Assembly: GCA_964528095.1 (NCBI GenBank)
Contig: CAZGSG010000042.1
Location: 1 to 26,975, forward strand
Direction of reading: 5' to 3'
Length of the DNA: 26,975 nt
From: CAZGSG01 sp964528095
GTDB taxonomy: Bacteria > Bacteroidota > Bacteroidia > Chitinophagales > Chitinophagaceae
This document shows positions 1 through 7,551 of the stretch, piece by piece. How positions within the stretch are numbered: position 1 is the first letter of the stretch; the number at the start of each line of letters is the position of its first letter. The notes under the pieces were generated by a model that saw only the letters and a program-made list of their open reading frames with translations, was not told where the DNA came from and did no database searches. Position numbers and translations under genes: made by a program.

Positions 1-2
1 AT

Positions 3-707
3 ACTATATTATTTGGTCCGGTAAGGGCCGATTTCGTTTCTGCCAAATGGCTTTGTGAAATGGGCAGGAAAATAGGTATTGGCGAGGTCCTGTGTTTTCC
101 GGATCCCCATGCTACTTTCCTGGAAACTACTATGACCGGTCAATTCGTTTCTTCCTTTACTGTAGCTTTTGTGGGTGGTTTTATTATCGCATTTCCATAT
201 GTTTTCTGGGAGTTCTGGCGTTTTGTAAAACCTGCTTTATCTCAGAAAGAAGCAAAGAAAACAAGAGGTGTTATTTTCTGGGTATCCTTCCTGTTCTTCC
301 TGGGTGTTGCTTTTGGATACTATATCCTTACCCCTTTTATGGTCAATTTTTATTTTAACTATAAGCTGAGTGCGCTGATAGAAATAAAGCCTACTTTCTC
401 TGATTATCTTGAAAATCTCATCTATACCACGGCCGGTATCGGTGTTCTTTTCCAAATGCCATTACTTGTAATGGTACTGGCCCGGATCGGTATCGTCACT
501 GCTAAATTCCTGAGAAAATACCGTCGCCATGCCTTTGTCATTATCCTGATAGCGGCGGCGATCATTACACCATCTACGGATCCTTTCAGTCTTACTATTG
601 TTACGATCCCATTGTATATACTTTTTGAAGCAAGTATTCTCGTAGCTGCCCGCATCAATAAGAGACAGCAAAAAGAACAGGGTATCAAAGACGAAGAATG
701 GAGTTAA
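3..707 (+). CDS. tatC: Sec-independent protein translocase TatC (5' end outside window)
   Basis: TatC is the polytopic inner-membrane subunit of the twin-arginine translocase; it recognises RR signal peptides of folded exported proteins. The reading frame is open to the left edge without a stop, so the first part of the gene lies outside the window; the ATG at 60 is internal. The residues before it (FGPVRADFVSAKWLC, 15-59) resemble the first periplasmic loop of Bacteroidota TatC. Next comes the family signature FWEFWRFVKPALSQKEAKK (compare the PALYKHER region of E. coli TatC), followed by hydrophobic segments ending in a charged KRQQKEQGIKDEE tail. rpiB follows 77 bp downstream on the same strand. 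Confidence 0.95.
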   Translation, partial: TILFGPVRADFVSAKWLCEMGRKIGIGEVLCFPDPHATFLETTMTGQFVSSFTVAFVGGFIIAFPYVFWEFWRFVKPALSQKEAKKTRGVIFWVSFLFFLGVAFGYYILTPFMVNFYFNYKLSALIEIKPTFSDYLENLIYTTAGIGVLFQMPLLVMVLARIGIVTAKFLRKYRRHAFVIILIAAAIITPSTDPFSLTIVTIPLYILFEASILVAARINKRQQKEQGIKDEEWS

Positions 708-715
708 TCTGTTTT

Positions 716-748
716 AAGTTCGGATTTAAGCGTTCAAACTCCGAACTT
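716..748 (+). terminator. Weak hairpin between tatC and rpiB
   Basis: A perfect 9-bp inverted repeat (aagttcgga 716-724, tccgaactt 740-748) with a 15-nt loop lies just after the tatC stop. There is no proper T-tract, so it is a weak terminator or a processing/attenuation site at best. Right after it, tcctgaac occurs twice (753-760 and 767-774) with a 14-bp period. Confidence 0.35.
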
Positions 749-784
749 TGGCTCCTGAACGTTGAATCCTGAACACTAAAAACG

Positions 785-1246
785 ATGAATATGAATTCTC
801 CCTTTGATCTGAGCAAACCCATTGCCATTGGAAGTGATCATGCCGGGTTTGACCATAAAGAGGCCCTTATCTCTTTTCTGGAAGGAAAAGGGCTGGCTTT
901 TCATGATTTTGGTACACATTCAAAAGATTCGGTAGACTACCCAGATTATGCGCATCCCGTAGCTGCTGCAGTCGAAAGCGGCGAAGCGGCATTTGGTATT
1001 CTGTTATGTGGCACATCCAATGGGGTGGCTATTACAGCCAATAAACACCAGGGCATCCGGGCCGCTATCTGCTGGGGGGAGGAGATTGTAAGCCTGGTGA
1101 GACAGCATAACAATGCAAACATACTCTGCATCCCCGCCCGCTTTGTGAGCGAACCACTGGCAGAAAGGATGCTCGGACTCTTTATCACTACTGAGTTTGA
1201 AGGTGGCCGCCATGAACGAAGGGTAGAAAAAATGGCCTGTTCCTGA
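785..1246 (+). CDS. rpiB: Ribose-5-phosphate isomerase B
   Basis: It interconverts ribose-5-phosphate and ribulose-5-phosphate in the non-oxidative pentose phosphate pathway in the cytosol. The 153-aa length fits the RpiB/LacAB family. Visible landmarks are the N-terminal GSDHAGF (residues 16-22), DYPDYAHPVA (51-60), the active-site CGTSNG loop with Cys75 as the presumed proton-transfer residue, and HNNAN with His108. The ATG at 785 is used here; the Met at codon 3 (791) is an equally possible start, since residues 1-10 precede the conserved core. It lies 77 bp after tatC on the same strand and may be co-transcribed. Confidence 0.95.
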   Translation: MNMNSPFDLSKPIAIGSDHAGFDHKEALISFLEGKGLAFHDFGTHSKDSVDYPDYAHPVAAAVESGEAAFGILLCGTSNGVAITANKHQGIRAAICWGEEIVSLVRQHNNANILCIPARFVSEPLAERMLGLFITTEFEGGRHERRVEKMACS

Positions 1247-1294
1247 CCGGTTCGCCATTCATCATAAGCATTTTTAACGCAAGCTTTTTTCCTT

Positions 1295-1302
1295 TAAGTT
1301 TG
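1295..1302 (+). promoter_or_regulatory. Candidate -7 box (TAAGTTTG) for the M28 peptidase
   Basis: TAAGTTTG is an exact match to the Bacteroidota primary-sigma -7 consensus TAnnTTTG. It lies 31 bp before the ATG at 1334, which would give a short 5' UTR. A clear -33 TTTG is not visible at the usual distance; only a T-run at 1271-1275 is near. Confidence 0.4.
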
Positions 1303-1333
1303 ATGCTATTCTTTTATAAAACCAATTAAGGCA

Positions 1334-2866
1334 ATGAGAAAATTATTGACACCCCTCTTTCTATTCATTTGTATTTACGCAACAGCTCAAAAAAACTCCC
1401 CTACCACTTTCGCAAAATCTATTACTGCCGATGACATGAAGCGTCACCTGTATATAATAGCCGGCGCAGAAATGGAAGGACGTGACACTCCCTCACCAGG
1501 ACTGGAAAAAGCGGCTGATTATATCGAAAATCATTTTAAATCACTGGGATTGTTGCCAGGTAATAACGGCAGCTATCGCCAGCAATACCCGCTTTACAAA
1601 GATTCAATGACCAGCGCCAGTCTGAAAGTAAATGGAACTGCATTTGAACTGAGCAAAGACTTTCAACCCAATATCAATATCAATCATACAGCAGAGCTTC
1701 GTTTTTCCGAAGTTGCTTTTGCCGGTTACGGCATCGTTGATGGTACATTGGATGGTTATAAAGACCTCGATGTAAAAGGAAAACTTGTATTGGTACTGGA
1801 TGGTTCACCTGCAAATTACAAACCCAGTACTACCGGTTTTAACTCTCCGGCCAATGTGTTTGCAAAGATCGCCAAGGCCAGAGAAAAGGGCGCTGCTGCC
1901 ATACTGGTTGTTTACAATAATTACCCCCGCAAAATGTTTAATGCAGCTGGCAATTATACAATGAATAACTACCCTGCCAGCATTATGCCCGAAACCTTCT
2001 CTATTTCTGAAGGAGTTGCTGAAAAGATCATGGGTGAAGAAGGAAAAGGCCTCATTGAAAAAATGAAAACAGCTCCACTGCCTTCAAAAGTCTACAAAGC
2101 TAATCTTGATCTTAGCTATGTAAAAACATCATTTGTTGCACATGCTTCCAATGTTATTGGTATGATCGAAGGAACAGACAAAAAAGATGAATATGTTTTT
2201 CTTACCTCGCACTATGACCACGTAGGTAAAAGAGCTGATGGTACTATTTACTATGGAGCTGACGATGATGGTAGCGGAACCACAGGTATCCTCGAACTGG
2301 CTGAAGCATTCTCAAAAGCAAAAGCGGCTGGCAAAGGACCACGCAGAACAATTGTGTTTATGACTGTAAGCGGAGAAGAGAAGGGTCTTTGGGGTTCAGA
2401 ATATTATTCAAACAACCCTATCTTCCCAATTGAAAAAACAAGTGTTGATCTGAATATCGACATGATTGGCCGCGTAGGTGAAGAATACCTGAAGGATAGT
2501 AAGGATTCCGCAAACTATGTTTACGTGATCGGTGATGATAAACTAAGCACCGACCTTACTCCAATTACAGAGGAAATAAACAAGAAGTATACAAAAATGA
2601 AGCTCGACAGGAAATACAATGACCCAAATGATAAAAACCGCTTCTACTATCGCAGCGACCATTACAACTTTGCTGAAAAAGGTATCCCGGTGATCTTCTA
2701 TTTTAATGGTGTACACGCTGATTACCATAAACCTACCGATACACCCGACAAGATCAACTATAACCTGATGGCGAAAAGAGGACAGTTAGTGTTCTATACC
2801 GCCTGGGAAATGGCCAACAGGAATGATATGCTGAAGAGGGATTTGATTCTTCCGAAGCCATTCTGA
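1334..2866 (+). CDS. Secreted M28 family zinc metallopeptidase with PA domain
   Basis: Likely an exported di-zinc aminopeptidase. Residues 1-19 are a typical signal peptide ending ATAQ. A protease-associated (PA) insert spans roughly residues 120-240 (FAGYGIVD, KGKLVLVLDG, AREKGAAAILVV). The M28 catalytic domain starts near residue 270 and keeps the metal and catalytic residues: TSHYDHVG (His293; Asp295 as auxiliary residue), GADDDGSG (bridging Asp about 311), SGEEKGLWGS (Glu348/349), NIDMIGR (Asp376) and FNGVHADYHKPTD (His461/His465). At 510 aa it is full length for a PA-M28 enzyme. Substrate is not predictable. It is followed by a strong hairpin terminator, so it is probably monocistronic. 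Confidence 0.93.
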   Translation: MRKLLTPLFLFICIYATAQKNSPTTFAKSITADDMKRHLYIIAGAEMEGRDTPSPGLEKAADYIENHFKSLGLLPGNNGSYRQQYPLYKDSMTSASLKVNGTAFELSKDFQPNININHTAELRFSEVAFAGYGIVDGTLDGYKDLDVKGKLVLVLDGSPANYKPSTTGFNSPANVFAKIAKAREKGAAAILVVYNNYPRKMFNAAGNYTMNNYPASIMPETFSISEGVAEKIMGEEGKGLIEKMKTAPLPSKVYKANLDLSYVKTSFVAHASNVIGMIEGTDKKDEYVFLTSHYDHVGKRADGTIYYGADDDGSGTTGILELAEAFSKAKAAGKGPRRTIVFMTVSGEEKGLWGSEYYSNNPIFPIEKTSVDLNIDMIGRVGEEYLKDSKDSANYVYVIGDDKLSTDLTPITEEINKKYTKMKLDRKYNDPNDKNRFYYRSDHYNFAEKGIPVIFYFNGVHADYHKPTDTPDKINYNLMAKRGQLVFYTAWEMANRNDMLKRDLILPKPF

Positions 2867-2887
2867 TCAACCATAAAAAAATAATAA

Positions 2888-2916
2888 AAAAAGCAGGGCT
2901 TTATGTCCTGCTTTTT
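2888..2916 (+). terminator. Intrinsic terminator after the M28 peptidase
   Basis: The 10-bp perfect stem aaaaagcagg / cctgcttttt (2888-2897 and 2907-2916) has a 9-nt loop and ends in a T-run, 21 bp after the peptidase stop codon. The A-run on the 5' arm makes it potentially bidirectional. Confidence 0.85.
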
Positions 2917-2940
2917 CTATTTTGTTACAAAATCACGCAC

Positions 2941-3399
2941 ATGGGGCCAATCGAACCAGAAAAACAGCAGGATGTAATAGCCGACTATGCAGAAGGCCTG
3001 AAACAAATAGAAATAGAGGGTTACGAAACGGCTGTAAAAAAAGCAAGAAATGCTCTTTTCTGGGCAGGCGGATTGTATTTCCTCTGGGAAATGATCGGCA
3101 TGTACCGCGCAGACCTGGGATTTGATCTCATCTGGTTTATCAGTGCTGTGATCGAAGCAGCTATATTCATAGGTCTTGCCTTCTGGACAAAGAAAAAACC
3201 TTTCACCGCGGTTGTCACCGGCCTGATCGTATTTCTTGCATTGATTATTCTATCCGCTGTTATGTTTGGTATCAGTGAAGGGCCCGCCGGTGTATTCAAA
3301 TCGCTTATCAGTGGTTTTATTGTAAAGATCCTTATTATTACAAACCTCGTCAGACCGCTAAAAGATGCAAAAGCATTGCAGGAAGCAAAACGGGCATAA
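2941..3399 (+). CDS. Small four-helix membrane protein, unknown function
   Basis: I do not recognise this 152-aa protein. It has an acidic/helical cytosolic N-terminus (residues 1-35, several Glu and Lys), then about four hydrophobic segments: near 36-52 (ALFWAGGLYFLWEMIGM), 61-80 (DLIWFISAVIEAAIFIGLAF), 89-109 (VVTGLIVFLALIILSAVMFG) and 118-134 (FKSLISGFIVKILIITNLV), with a basic tail (KDAKALQEAKRA). The start at 2941 is the first ATG after the terminator hairpin; the leader is only about 25 bp, so its promoter must overlap that hairpin or transcription reads through. It converges with the kptA gene. Confidence 0.75.
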   Translation: MGPIEPEKQQDVIADYAEGLKQIEIEGYETAVKKARNALFWAGGLYFLWEMIGMYRADLGFDLIWFISAVIEAAIFIGLAFWTKKKPFTAVVTGLIVFLALIILSAVMFGISEGPAGVFKSLISGFIVKILIITNLVRPLKDAKALQEAKRA

Positions 3400-3438
3400 G
3401 CGTTTTAGACATTTCAAAATAGTCGTTGATAAAAGCTA

Positions 3439-4002
3439 TTATGCTTTGTCATTATCAGAAAGACGCAAATACCTGACGGGCACATGATCAATCAACCAGA
3501 CATTATTAGCTGAAATAAAAAAAGAAAATCCATCTTTTCTCATTTCCCCGGCTGCTATCAGCAAGACTTTTACTTTGCCGTGCCGTTGCCCCACCATTCG
3601 CGCTGTGGCAATATCGCTGCTGAGATGAACATGCTGCCGCTCTCTTTTTTCAAGTCCTGTTGCCAGTATCGATTCTACGGCCTTTTCACCTGTGCCATGA
3701 TATAAAATCTCTGGTGGCTCAGCCTCTTCCAGGTCGAGTTCAACCGCAATAGAATGCCCCTGGCTGGCCCTGATACAGGTTTTATCCTCATTAAAAGAAA
3801 ACCGTTTCTTACTATTCGTAGCTACAACATGCGCCAGGATTTCCGCGTTTACCTGTAACCCGTTTTTATTCATTTTTTCCAGCAGGTCTGCAGTATTGGC
3901 CCAGCCATTTTTATCAAGGACCAGGTCAATGATTTCCGGTTTATGTCGCAATACAAAACTCAGGAATTTGCTGATCCTCTTATTTTCCTTTTCATTCATC
4001 AT
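3439..4002 (-). CDS. kptA: RNA 2'-phosphotransferase (Tpt1/KptA family)
   Basis: Tpt1/KptA enzymes transfer an internal RNA 2'-phosphate to NAD+, releasing nicotinamide and ADP-ribose 1'',2''-cyclic phosphate. In fungi this finishes tRNA splicing; the bacterial substrate is unsettled. At 187 aa it is the usual length. It has an N-terminal winged-helix lobe (about 1-95) and an ADP-ribosyltransferase-like lobe (about 98-180). The Arg-His-Arg-Arg catalytic set is present: Arg19-His20 (LRHKPE), Arg78 (RASQGHS) and Arg122 (RQHVHLS), plus YHGT at 101-104. The ATG at 4002 is followed by another Met at codon 2. Gene order downstream on the same strand: none; upstream lie two GNAT genes. Confidence 0.93.
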   Translation of the reverse strand: MMNEKENKRISKFLSFVLRHKPEIIDLVLDKNGWANTADLLEKMNKNGLQVNAEILAHVVATNSKKRFSFNEDKTCIRASQGHSIAVELDLEEAEPPEILYHGTGEKAVESILATGLEKRERQHVHLSSDIATARMVGQRHGKVKVLLIAAGEMRKDGFSFFISANNVWLIDHVPVRYLRLSDNDKA

Positions 4003-4113
4003 ATATGTTGTATTTCCCGATGAGCCTGGTTCTTATTTTTCATTCCCCCCGGATTCAATTAATTCTATAAAGCCGGGATCCTGTTTGAATACCTCGTATA
4101 TTATCACCGGTAT

Positions 4114-4656
4114 TTATTCCGCCATGAAATCTGTTTCCAATATCCCAAAAATGTAGTTATCTACCCAATCACCCCTGATAGGTAATATCTTTCTCTTACG
4201 TCCCTCCTGTAACATGCCCGCTTTTTCAAGTACCCTTTTTGAAGCAATATTTTCTACTGCACAACCGGCTTCGATCCTATGAAGTCCCAGGGTTAAAAAC
4301 CCAAACTCAAGGATCTTTTTCAACGACTCTGTTGTGTACCCTTTTTTCCAATAAGCTGTATGTGTTTTATACCAAACTTCGGCGATCTTATATTTTGGCT
4401 TTCCGATATTAAGTGCGATTAACCCTATAAATTCCTTTGTGTCAATCAGGTTGATGCTAAAAGTATAGGATAACCTGGGTCTTGCATTTTGTTGAGTGAT
4501 CCAGTTCTTCAATAACTCTTCAGTAACCTGGATTGTTTCGGGAATTCCAAGCGTATTAAACTCATCAGTTGCCGGTAATGAATGAAGCGCGTGAATATCG
4601 TTAAGATCACTTAAAGCGACCTGCCGTATTTCCAAACGTAGAGTAGTAAATTCCAT
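4114..4656 (-). CDS. GNAT family N-acetyltransferase (RimJ/RimL type)
   Basis: A predicted acetyl-CoA-dependent N-acetyltransferase of the ribosomal-protein-alanine (RimJ/RimL, Acetyltransf_3) branch. Evidence: the opening TLRLEIRQVALSDL (residues 5-18), the acetyl-CoA-binding strand/helix EVWYKTHTAYWKKGYTTESL (93-112), and the C-terminal HRIEAGCAVENIASKRVLEK (126-145) with the Asn and Gly-Met that cap this subfamily. At 180 aa it is full length. The acceptor (protein N-terminus, amino sugar or antibiotic) cannot be read from sequence. It is 111 bp upstream of kptA on the same strand, so co-transcription is possible but unproven. Confidence 0.9.
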   Translation of the reverse strand: MEFTTLRLEIRQVALSDLNDIHALHSLPATDEFNTLGIPETIQVTEELLKNWITQQNARPRLSYTFSINLIDTKEFIGLIALNIGKPKYKIAEVWYKTHTAYWKKGYTTESLKKILEFGFLTLGLHRIEAGCAVENIASKRVLEKAGMLQEGRKRKILPIRGDWVDNYIFGILETDFMAE

Positions 4657-4749
4657 TTATGATCAGGATAAGAGCATGTGATTTGTATTGCTGATAGAAA
4701 CGACTGGTACAATTCTTTGCGCTACAGGGAAGCCAGGAAAACTGTTAAC

Positions 4750-5202
4750 TTATTTTACTTCTTTTTCAAAACACAGGCTGTTTTCAATCCCAGCATATTG
4801 TCCATAGTTAGGAATGATTTTATAACCATTCTTTTTATAAAGCCCGATCGCTTCAGGCTGCCTTTTACCGGTTTCGAGCATACATTTTTTATACGATAAT
4901 TCAGTAGCCCATTTTTCCAGTTCCCTCAGCACACTGGTGGCAATTCCTTTACCTCTATTTCCCGGTAATGTATACATGCGTTTAACTTCCATGCTTTCCG
5001 GAGAAAATTCTTTTATTGCACCACAGGCAACCGGCCGGTCATTTTCGTATGCAACGACAGCATGTCTTATTTTATTGATCTTATTGAATTGCGCATAAAA
5101 TGAATGATCATTCCCGTCTTTTTCGGCCAGGTCTGCATCCAGGTATTTTACGAGTTCGATAAAATCCTTATTATCTGAATCGGTTCTTATTATATTGATC
5201 AT
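4750..5202 (-). CDS. GNAT family N-acetyltransferase
   Basis: A compact 150-aa GNAT protein. The core motif A is clear: SMEVKRMYTLPGNRGKGIAT (residues 70-89) with the pyrophosphate-binding R/QxxGxG-type loop N82-R83-G84-K85-G86. Helix LRELEKWATEL follows, then strand KKCMLETGKRQPEAIGLYKK (105-124) and NGYKIIPNYGQYAGI, typical of the general Acetyltransf_1 family. It is not closely similar to the neighbouring GNAT (4114-4656), so this pair is not a recent duplication. Substrate unknown. 93 bp separate it from the next gene on the strand. Confidence 0.9.
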   Translation of the reverse strand: MINIIRTDSDNKDFIELVKYLDADLAEKDGNDHSFYAQFNKINKIRHAVVAYENDRPVACGAIKEFSPESMEVKRMYTLPGNRGKGIATSVLRELEKWATELSYKKCMLETGKRQPEAIGLYKKNGYKIIPNYGQYAGIENSLCFEKEVK

Positions 5203-5619
5203 CTAGCTAGCTTTCTTTATTACTCGGCCTCATTGAGTAGTCCTCTTACTTTCATGGAATTTTTCCTGTAAAAATTCAGGAATAGAATTATACGGATAAA
5301 GTTATTTACTCCCGGTGGATTTTTCAAGCTCTTGTTCTATATGACCGGCTTTAAAATCACGATAATATCAAAGCCTTCCTAAAGAGTTGATTGTTTGCCG
5401 GCAATAAAAAAACCTCTGCTTGCATGAAGATATTTCACCTCTCAGGATATATTCCCCAAGGGGCGAGTAAGCGAAGAGCATTTGCTTCGTTGGTTTTACA
5501 ATCGCTAAAGCGGTGTGTTGGCAAATAATATTTTAACCCTATTGATTTCATAAAAGAAAAAGCCGGGATGATCAGCGAAAGTCTGATCATCCCGGCTTCT
5601 ATTTGAATTGTTTATTATT
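5203..5619. other. 417-bp intergenic region with no recognised gene
   Basis: No start-to-stop frame of convincing length was found here. The minus-strand frame over about 5240-5440 has long stretches without stops but is interrupted by at least two TAG codons, and I do not recognise its translation. Small hairpins are present, such as ttcctg/caggaa (5263-5268 / 5277-5282). The right end holds the long terminator at 5560-5598. It could be decayed coding DNA or plain regulatory spacer. Confidence 0.5.
5560..5598 (-). terminator. Strong intrinsic terminator of the DHS-like gene
   Basis: A perfect 16-bp stem (5560-5575 with 5583-5598; core gccgggatgatcag) closes a 7-nt loop. On the minus strand it is followed by ttttctttta, a good U-tract, 21 bp after the stop codon at 5620. 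Confidence 0.9.
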
Positions 5620-6594
5620 CTACCATCCCAGTATCCACGCAAATATCAATGGCACTACGATCGTAGCATCACTCTCTACTATATATTTTGGTGTATGAAT
5701 ATCGAGTTTGCCCCAGGTGATCTTTTCATTGGGCACAGCACCTGAATAGGAGCCATATGATGTGGTTGAATCACTTATCTGGCAGAAATAACTCCAGAAC
5801 GGTACATCGTGCCATTCCAGGTCCTGGTACATCATGGGTACTACGCAAATCGGGAAATCACCGGCGATACCGCCACCTACCTGGAAAAAACCAACACCTT
5901 TTCCCCCTGAATTGGCCCGGTACCATTCCGTCAGCCAAACCATGTATTCAATTCCGCTTTTTACAGTGCTGGCCTGCAGTTCACCCTTGATCACGTAACT
6001 CGCAAAGATATTCCCCGTTGTACTGTCTTCCCAACCCGGTACTACGATCGGGATATTCTTTTTTGCCGCAGCAACGATCCAACTGTCCTTTGGATCTATT
6101 TCATAATACTGTTCCAGCTCACCGCTCAGCACCGTTTTATACAGGAACTCATGTGGAAAATACCGCTCTCCTTTCGCTTCCGCATCTTTCCATTGCTTTA
6201 CAAGGTGCTTCTGCAAACGACGAAAAGCCTCTTCCTCAGGGATACAGGTATCAGTTACACGGTTATAATGATTTTCAAGCAGCTCCCATTCGTCCTGCGG
6301 AGTGAGATCACGGTAGTTAGGTACTCTTTTATAATGACTATGTGCTACCAGGTTCATCACATCTTCTTCAAGATTAGCACCGGTGCAACTAATGATCGCT
6401 ATTTTATCCTGGCGAATCATTTCTGCCAGGGAAATCCCCAGCTCGGCCGTACTCATGGCCCCGGCCAGTGAGACAAGCATCTTACCACCTTCTAGCAAAT
6501 GTGTTTCATATCCTTTGGCTGCATCTACCAATGCCGCTGCGTTAAAGTGACGATAATGATGCTGGATAAATTGAGAAACAGGACCTTTATTCAT
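5620..6594 (-). CDS. Deoxyhypusine synthase-like aminobutyltransferase
   Basis: A 324-aa member of the deoxyhypusine synthase (DHS) family. Eukaryotic and archaeal DHS transfers the aminobutyl group of spermidine to a lysine of eIF5A using NAD+. Bacteria lack canonical eIF5A, so bacterial homologs are thought to act on polyamines, for example in homospermidine-type synthesis; the substrate here is inferred, not shown. Landmarks: SLAGAMSTAELG (42-53), ISCTGANLEEDV (68-79), VPGWEDSTTGN (185-195), QVGGGIAGDFP (238-248) and GAVPNEKITWGKL, whose WGK lysine (Lys296) aligns with the catalytic lysine of human DHS. The start is set at 6594 (MNKGPVSQF): an upstream in-frame ATG at 6702 lies inside the terminator of the neighbouring gene and adds an unrelated 36 residues. 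Confidence 0.88.
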   Translation of the reverse strand: MNKGPVSQFIQHHYRHFNAAALVDAAKGYETHLLEGGKMLVSLAGAMSTAELGISLAEMIRQDKIAIISCTGANLEEDVMNLVAHSHYKRVPNYRDLTPQDEWELLENHYNRVTDTCIPEEEAFRRLQKHLVKQWKDAEAKGERYFPHEFLYKTVLSGELEQYYEIDPKDSWIVAAAKKNIPIVVPGWEDSTTGNIFASYVIKGELQASTVKSGIEYMVWLTEWYRANSGGKGVGFFQVGGGIAGDFPICVVPMMYQDLEWHDVPFWSYFCQISDSTTSYGSYSGAVPNEKITWGKLDIHTPKYIVESDATIVVPLIFAWILGW

Positions 6595-6656
6595 TTTACA
6601 ACTGTTTTGTAAAACCGCCTTCTGATCACAATAAGGTGAGACAATGCGGAAGAGTG

Positions 6657-6664
6657 CAAAAATA
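6657..6664 (-). promoter_or_regulatory. Candidate -7 box (TATTTTTG) for the DHS-like gene
   Basis: On the minus strand TATTTTTG matches TAnnTTTG exactly, 62 bp before the ATG at 6594 and just after the preceding gene's terminator. No clear -33 TTTG is seen. Its position supports the shorter start for the DHS-like gene. Confidence 0.4.
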
Positions 6665-6679
6665 CAGTTTTGCCAAAAT

Positions 6680-6711
6680 AAAAGAGCCCTGTTTCTCAAC
6701 AAGGCTCTTTT
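6680..6711 (-). terminator. Intrinsic terminator of PepSY-like gene 1
   Basis: The 14-bp stem (6680-6693 with 6698-6711, core aaaagagcc/ggctctttt, one G-U pair on the transcribed minus strand) has a 4-nt loop. It lies 19 bp after the stop of the gene at 6731-7177. Confidence 0.88.
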
Positions 6712-6730
6712 ACAAATTCTGGAAAATGTT

Positions 6731-7177
6731 TTAGTTCTTTACTTTCTTCACATCCGATATTTCACCAAGACTGGAAATAGTAGCTGAATACTTTTTACCA
6801 TTGTTCTCCAATGAAATAAGATAACGGCTGCCACTTGTGGTTGAAATTTCATTTACACCCAGCACAATAGGATTGTCAAACCTTGAGTTTACTGAGCGCA
6901 TCACATTCAGGGGTACTTGTGAATAAAAAATATTACGAACAGTAGCGATCAGTTCCGCGTCGGTATCAAAATAAGCTTCCGCCCTGGTACCACCCCAGGT
7001 AAAAGTTACTTTGAGCACACCATCACGGGTCTTCGACCACTGGATGTTCTCTGCGCCGGCAAATTGTTTATTAAATGTTTTTTCCGCCTGTGGGTTTTCA
7101 GTGATGACAGGGTTTGCAAAAGTTGTTGATACAGCAACAGTCAACATTAATGAAAGTGCTAAAAAGATTTTTTTCAT
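6731..7177 (-). CDS. Secreted PepSY-like (DUF2874-type) protein, copy 1
   Basis: A 148-aa exported protein of unknown role. The signal peptide is MKKIFLALSLMLTVAVSTTFA. The mature part has the layout of the small beta-rich PepSY-like/beta-lactamase-inhibitor-like family common in Bacteroidota: F..QFAGAENIQW, then an alternating strand KVTFTWGGTRAEAYFD, then ELIATVRNIFYSQVPLNV and a last sheet YLISLENNGKKYSATIS. It is one of three paralogs in the window (with 7552-7989 and 14112-14558), sharing the pattern F-x5-A-x2-(I/V)-x-W. It shares a 61-bp upstream block with copy 2. Has its own terminator. Function cannot be stated; a periplasmic binding or inhibitor role is only a guess from the fold family. 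Confidence 0.85.
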   Translation of the reverse strand: MKKIFLALSLMLTVAVSTTFANPVITENPQAEKTFNKQFAGAENIQWSKTRDGVLKVTFTWGGTRAEAYFDTDAELIATVRNIFYSQVPLNVMRSVNSRFDNPIVLGVNEISTTSGSRYLISLENNGKKYSATISSLGEISDVKKVKN

Positions 7178-7209
7178 GACTAATACTTTAATGATAATTG
7201 ATTTTGATT

Positions 7210-7270
7210 TATGACGCTGTAAACATACTCTATGTTACAGGTGCATGAAAGTAAATTGTGACTAATGGAG
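7210..7270 (-). promoter_or_regulatory. Conserved upstream block of PepSY-like gene 1
   Basis: Read on the minus strand it contains CTCCATTAGTCACAA, 16 nt, TGTAACATA, then TATGTTTA (near -7 consensus TAnnTTTG) and CAGCGTCATA. It ends 32 bp before the ATG. The same elements at the same spacing occur before PepSY-like gene 2 (8044-8104); by hand about 47 of 61 positions agree. The CTCCATTA box sits where an upstream activator would bind. Confidence 0.6.
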
Positions 7271-7468
7271 TTGGTTGTTAATGATCATAACAATTAACTA
7301 ATAGATCAATAAGAAAATGTGATAAAGAGATAACATTAAGATATTCCCGCTTTATCTTTTTATATAAATATTTTTATTATTGATCCCTTTAAGTATTGTT
7401 CGTCGTAAATAATGTTTAAAAAAAATGCGCCTTTCTCTTTAACTCTTTCTCTTTGATCTCTTAGCTAA

Positions 7469-7502
7469 AAACCCCGTGTCCATTTAAGGAACAACGGGGT
7501 TT
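7469..7502 (-). terminator. Hairpin terminator of PepSY-like gene 2
   Basis: Stem aaaccccg/cggggttt (7469-7476 and 7495-7502) with a partly paired loop (tgtcc/ggaaca). On the minus strand it is followed by a short T-run (ttttagct). It is 49 bp after the stop of the gene at 7552-7989. Confidence 0.7.
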
Positions 7503-7551
7503 GTTTTACCACACACCAAAACTGTTTACCGGCTAAAGGGCACGGATGTAT

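Larger units (their letters stand above)
7178..7551. other. Intergenic region between PepSY-like copies 1 and 2
   Basis: 374 bp without a gene. The left part holds the promoter block of copy 1 (7210-7270). The middle (about 7271-7465) is very AT-rich with no recognised element beyond a 7-bp gataaag/ctttatc dyad near 7321-7356. The right part holds a terminator-like hairpin (7469-7502). Confidence 0.6.

Noticed and set aside
5240..5440. Possible decayed gene on the minus strand in the 417-bp gap
   Set aside because: Translation has at least two TAG stops and matches no family I recognise; not enough to call a pseudogene.
6595..6702. N-terminal extension MLRNRALLFWQNC... of the DHS-like gene
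   Set aside because: The extension's start codon lies within the terminator stem of the neighbouring gene (6680-6711), and its residues are unlike DHS N-termini; the Met at 6594 is preferred.
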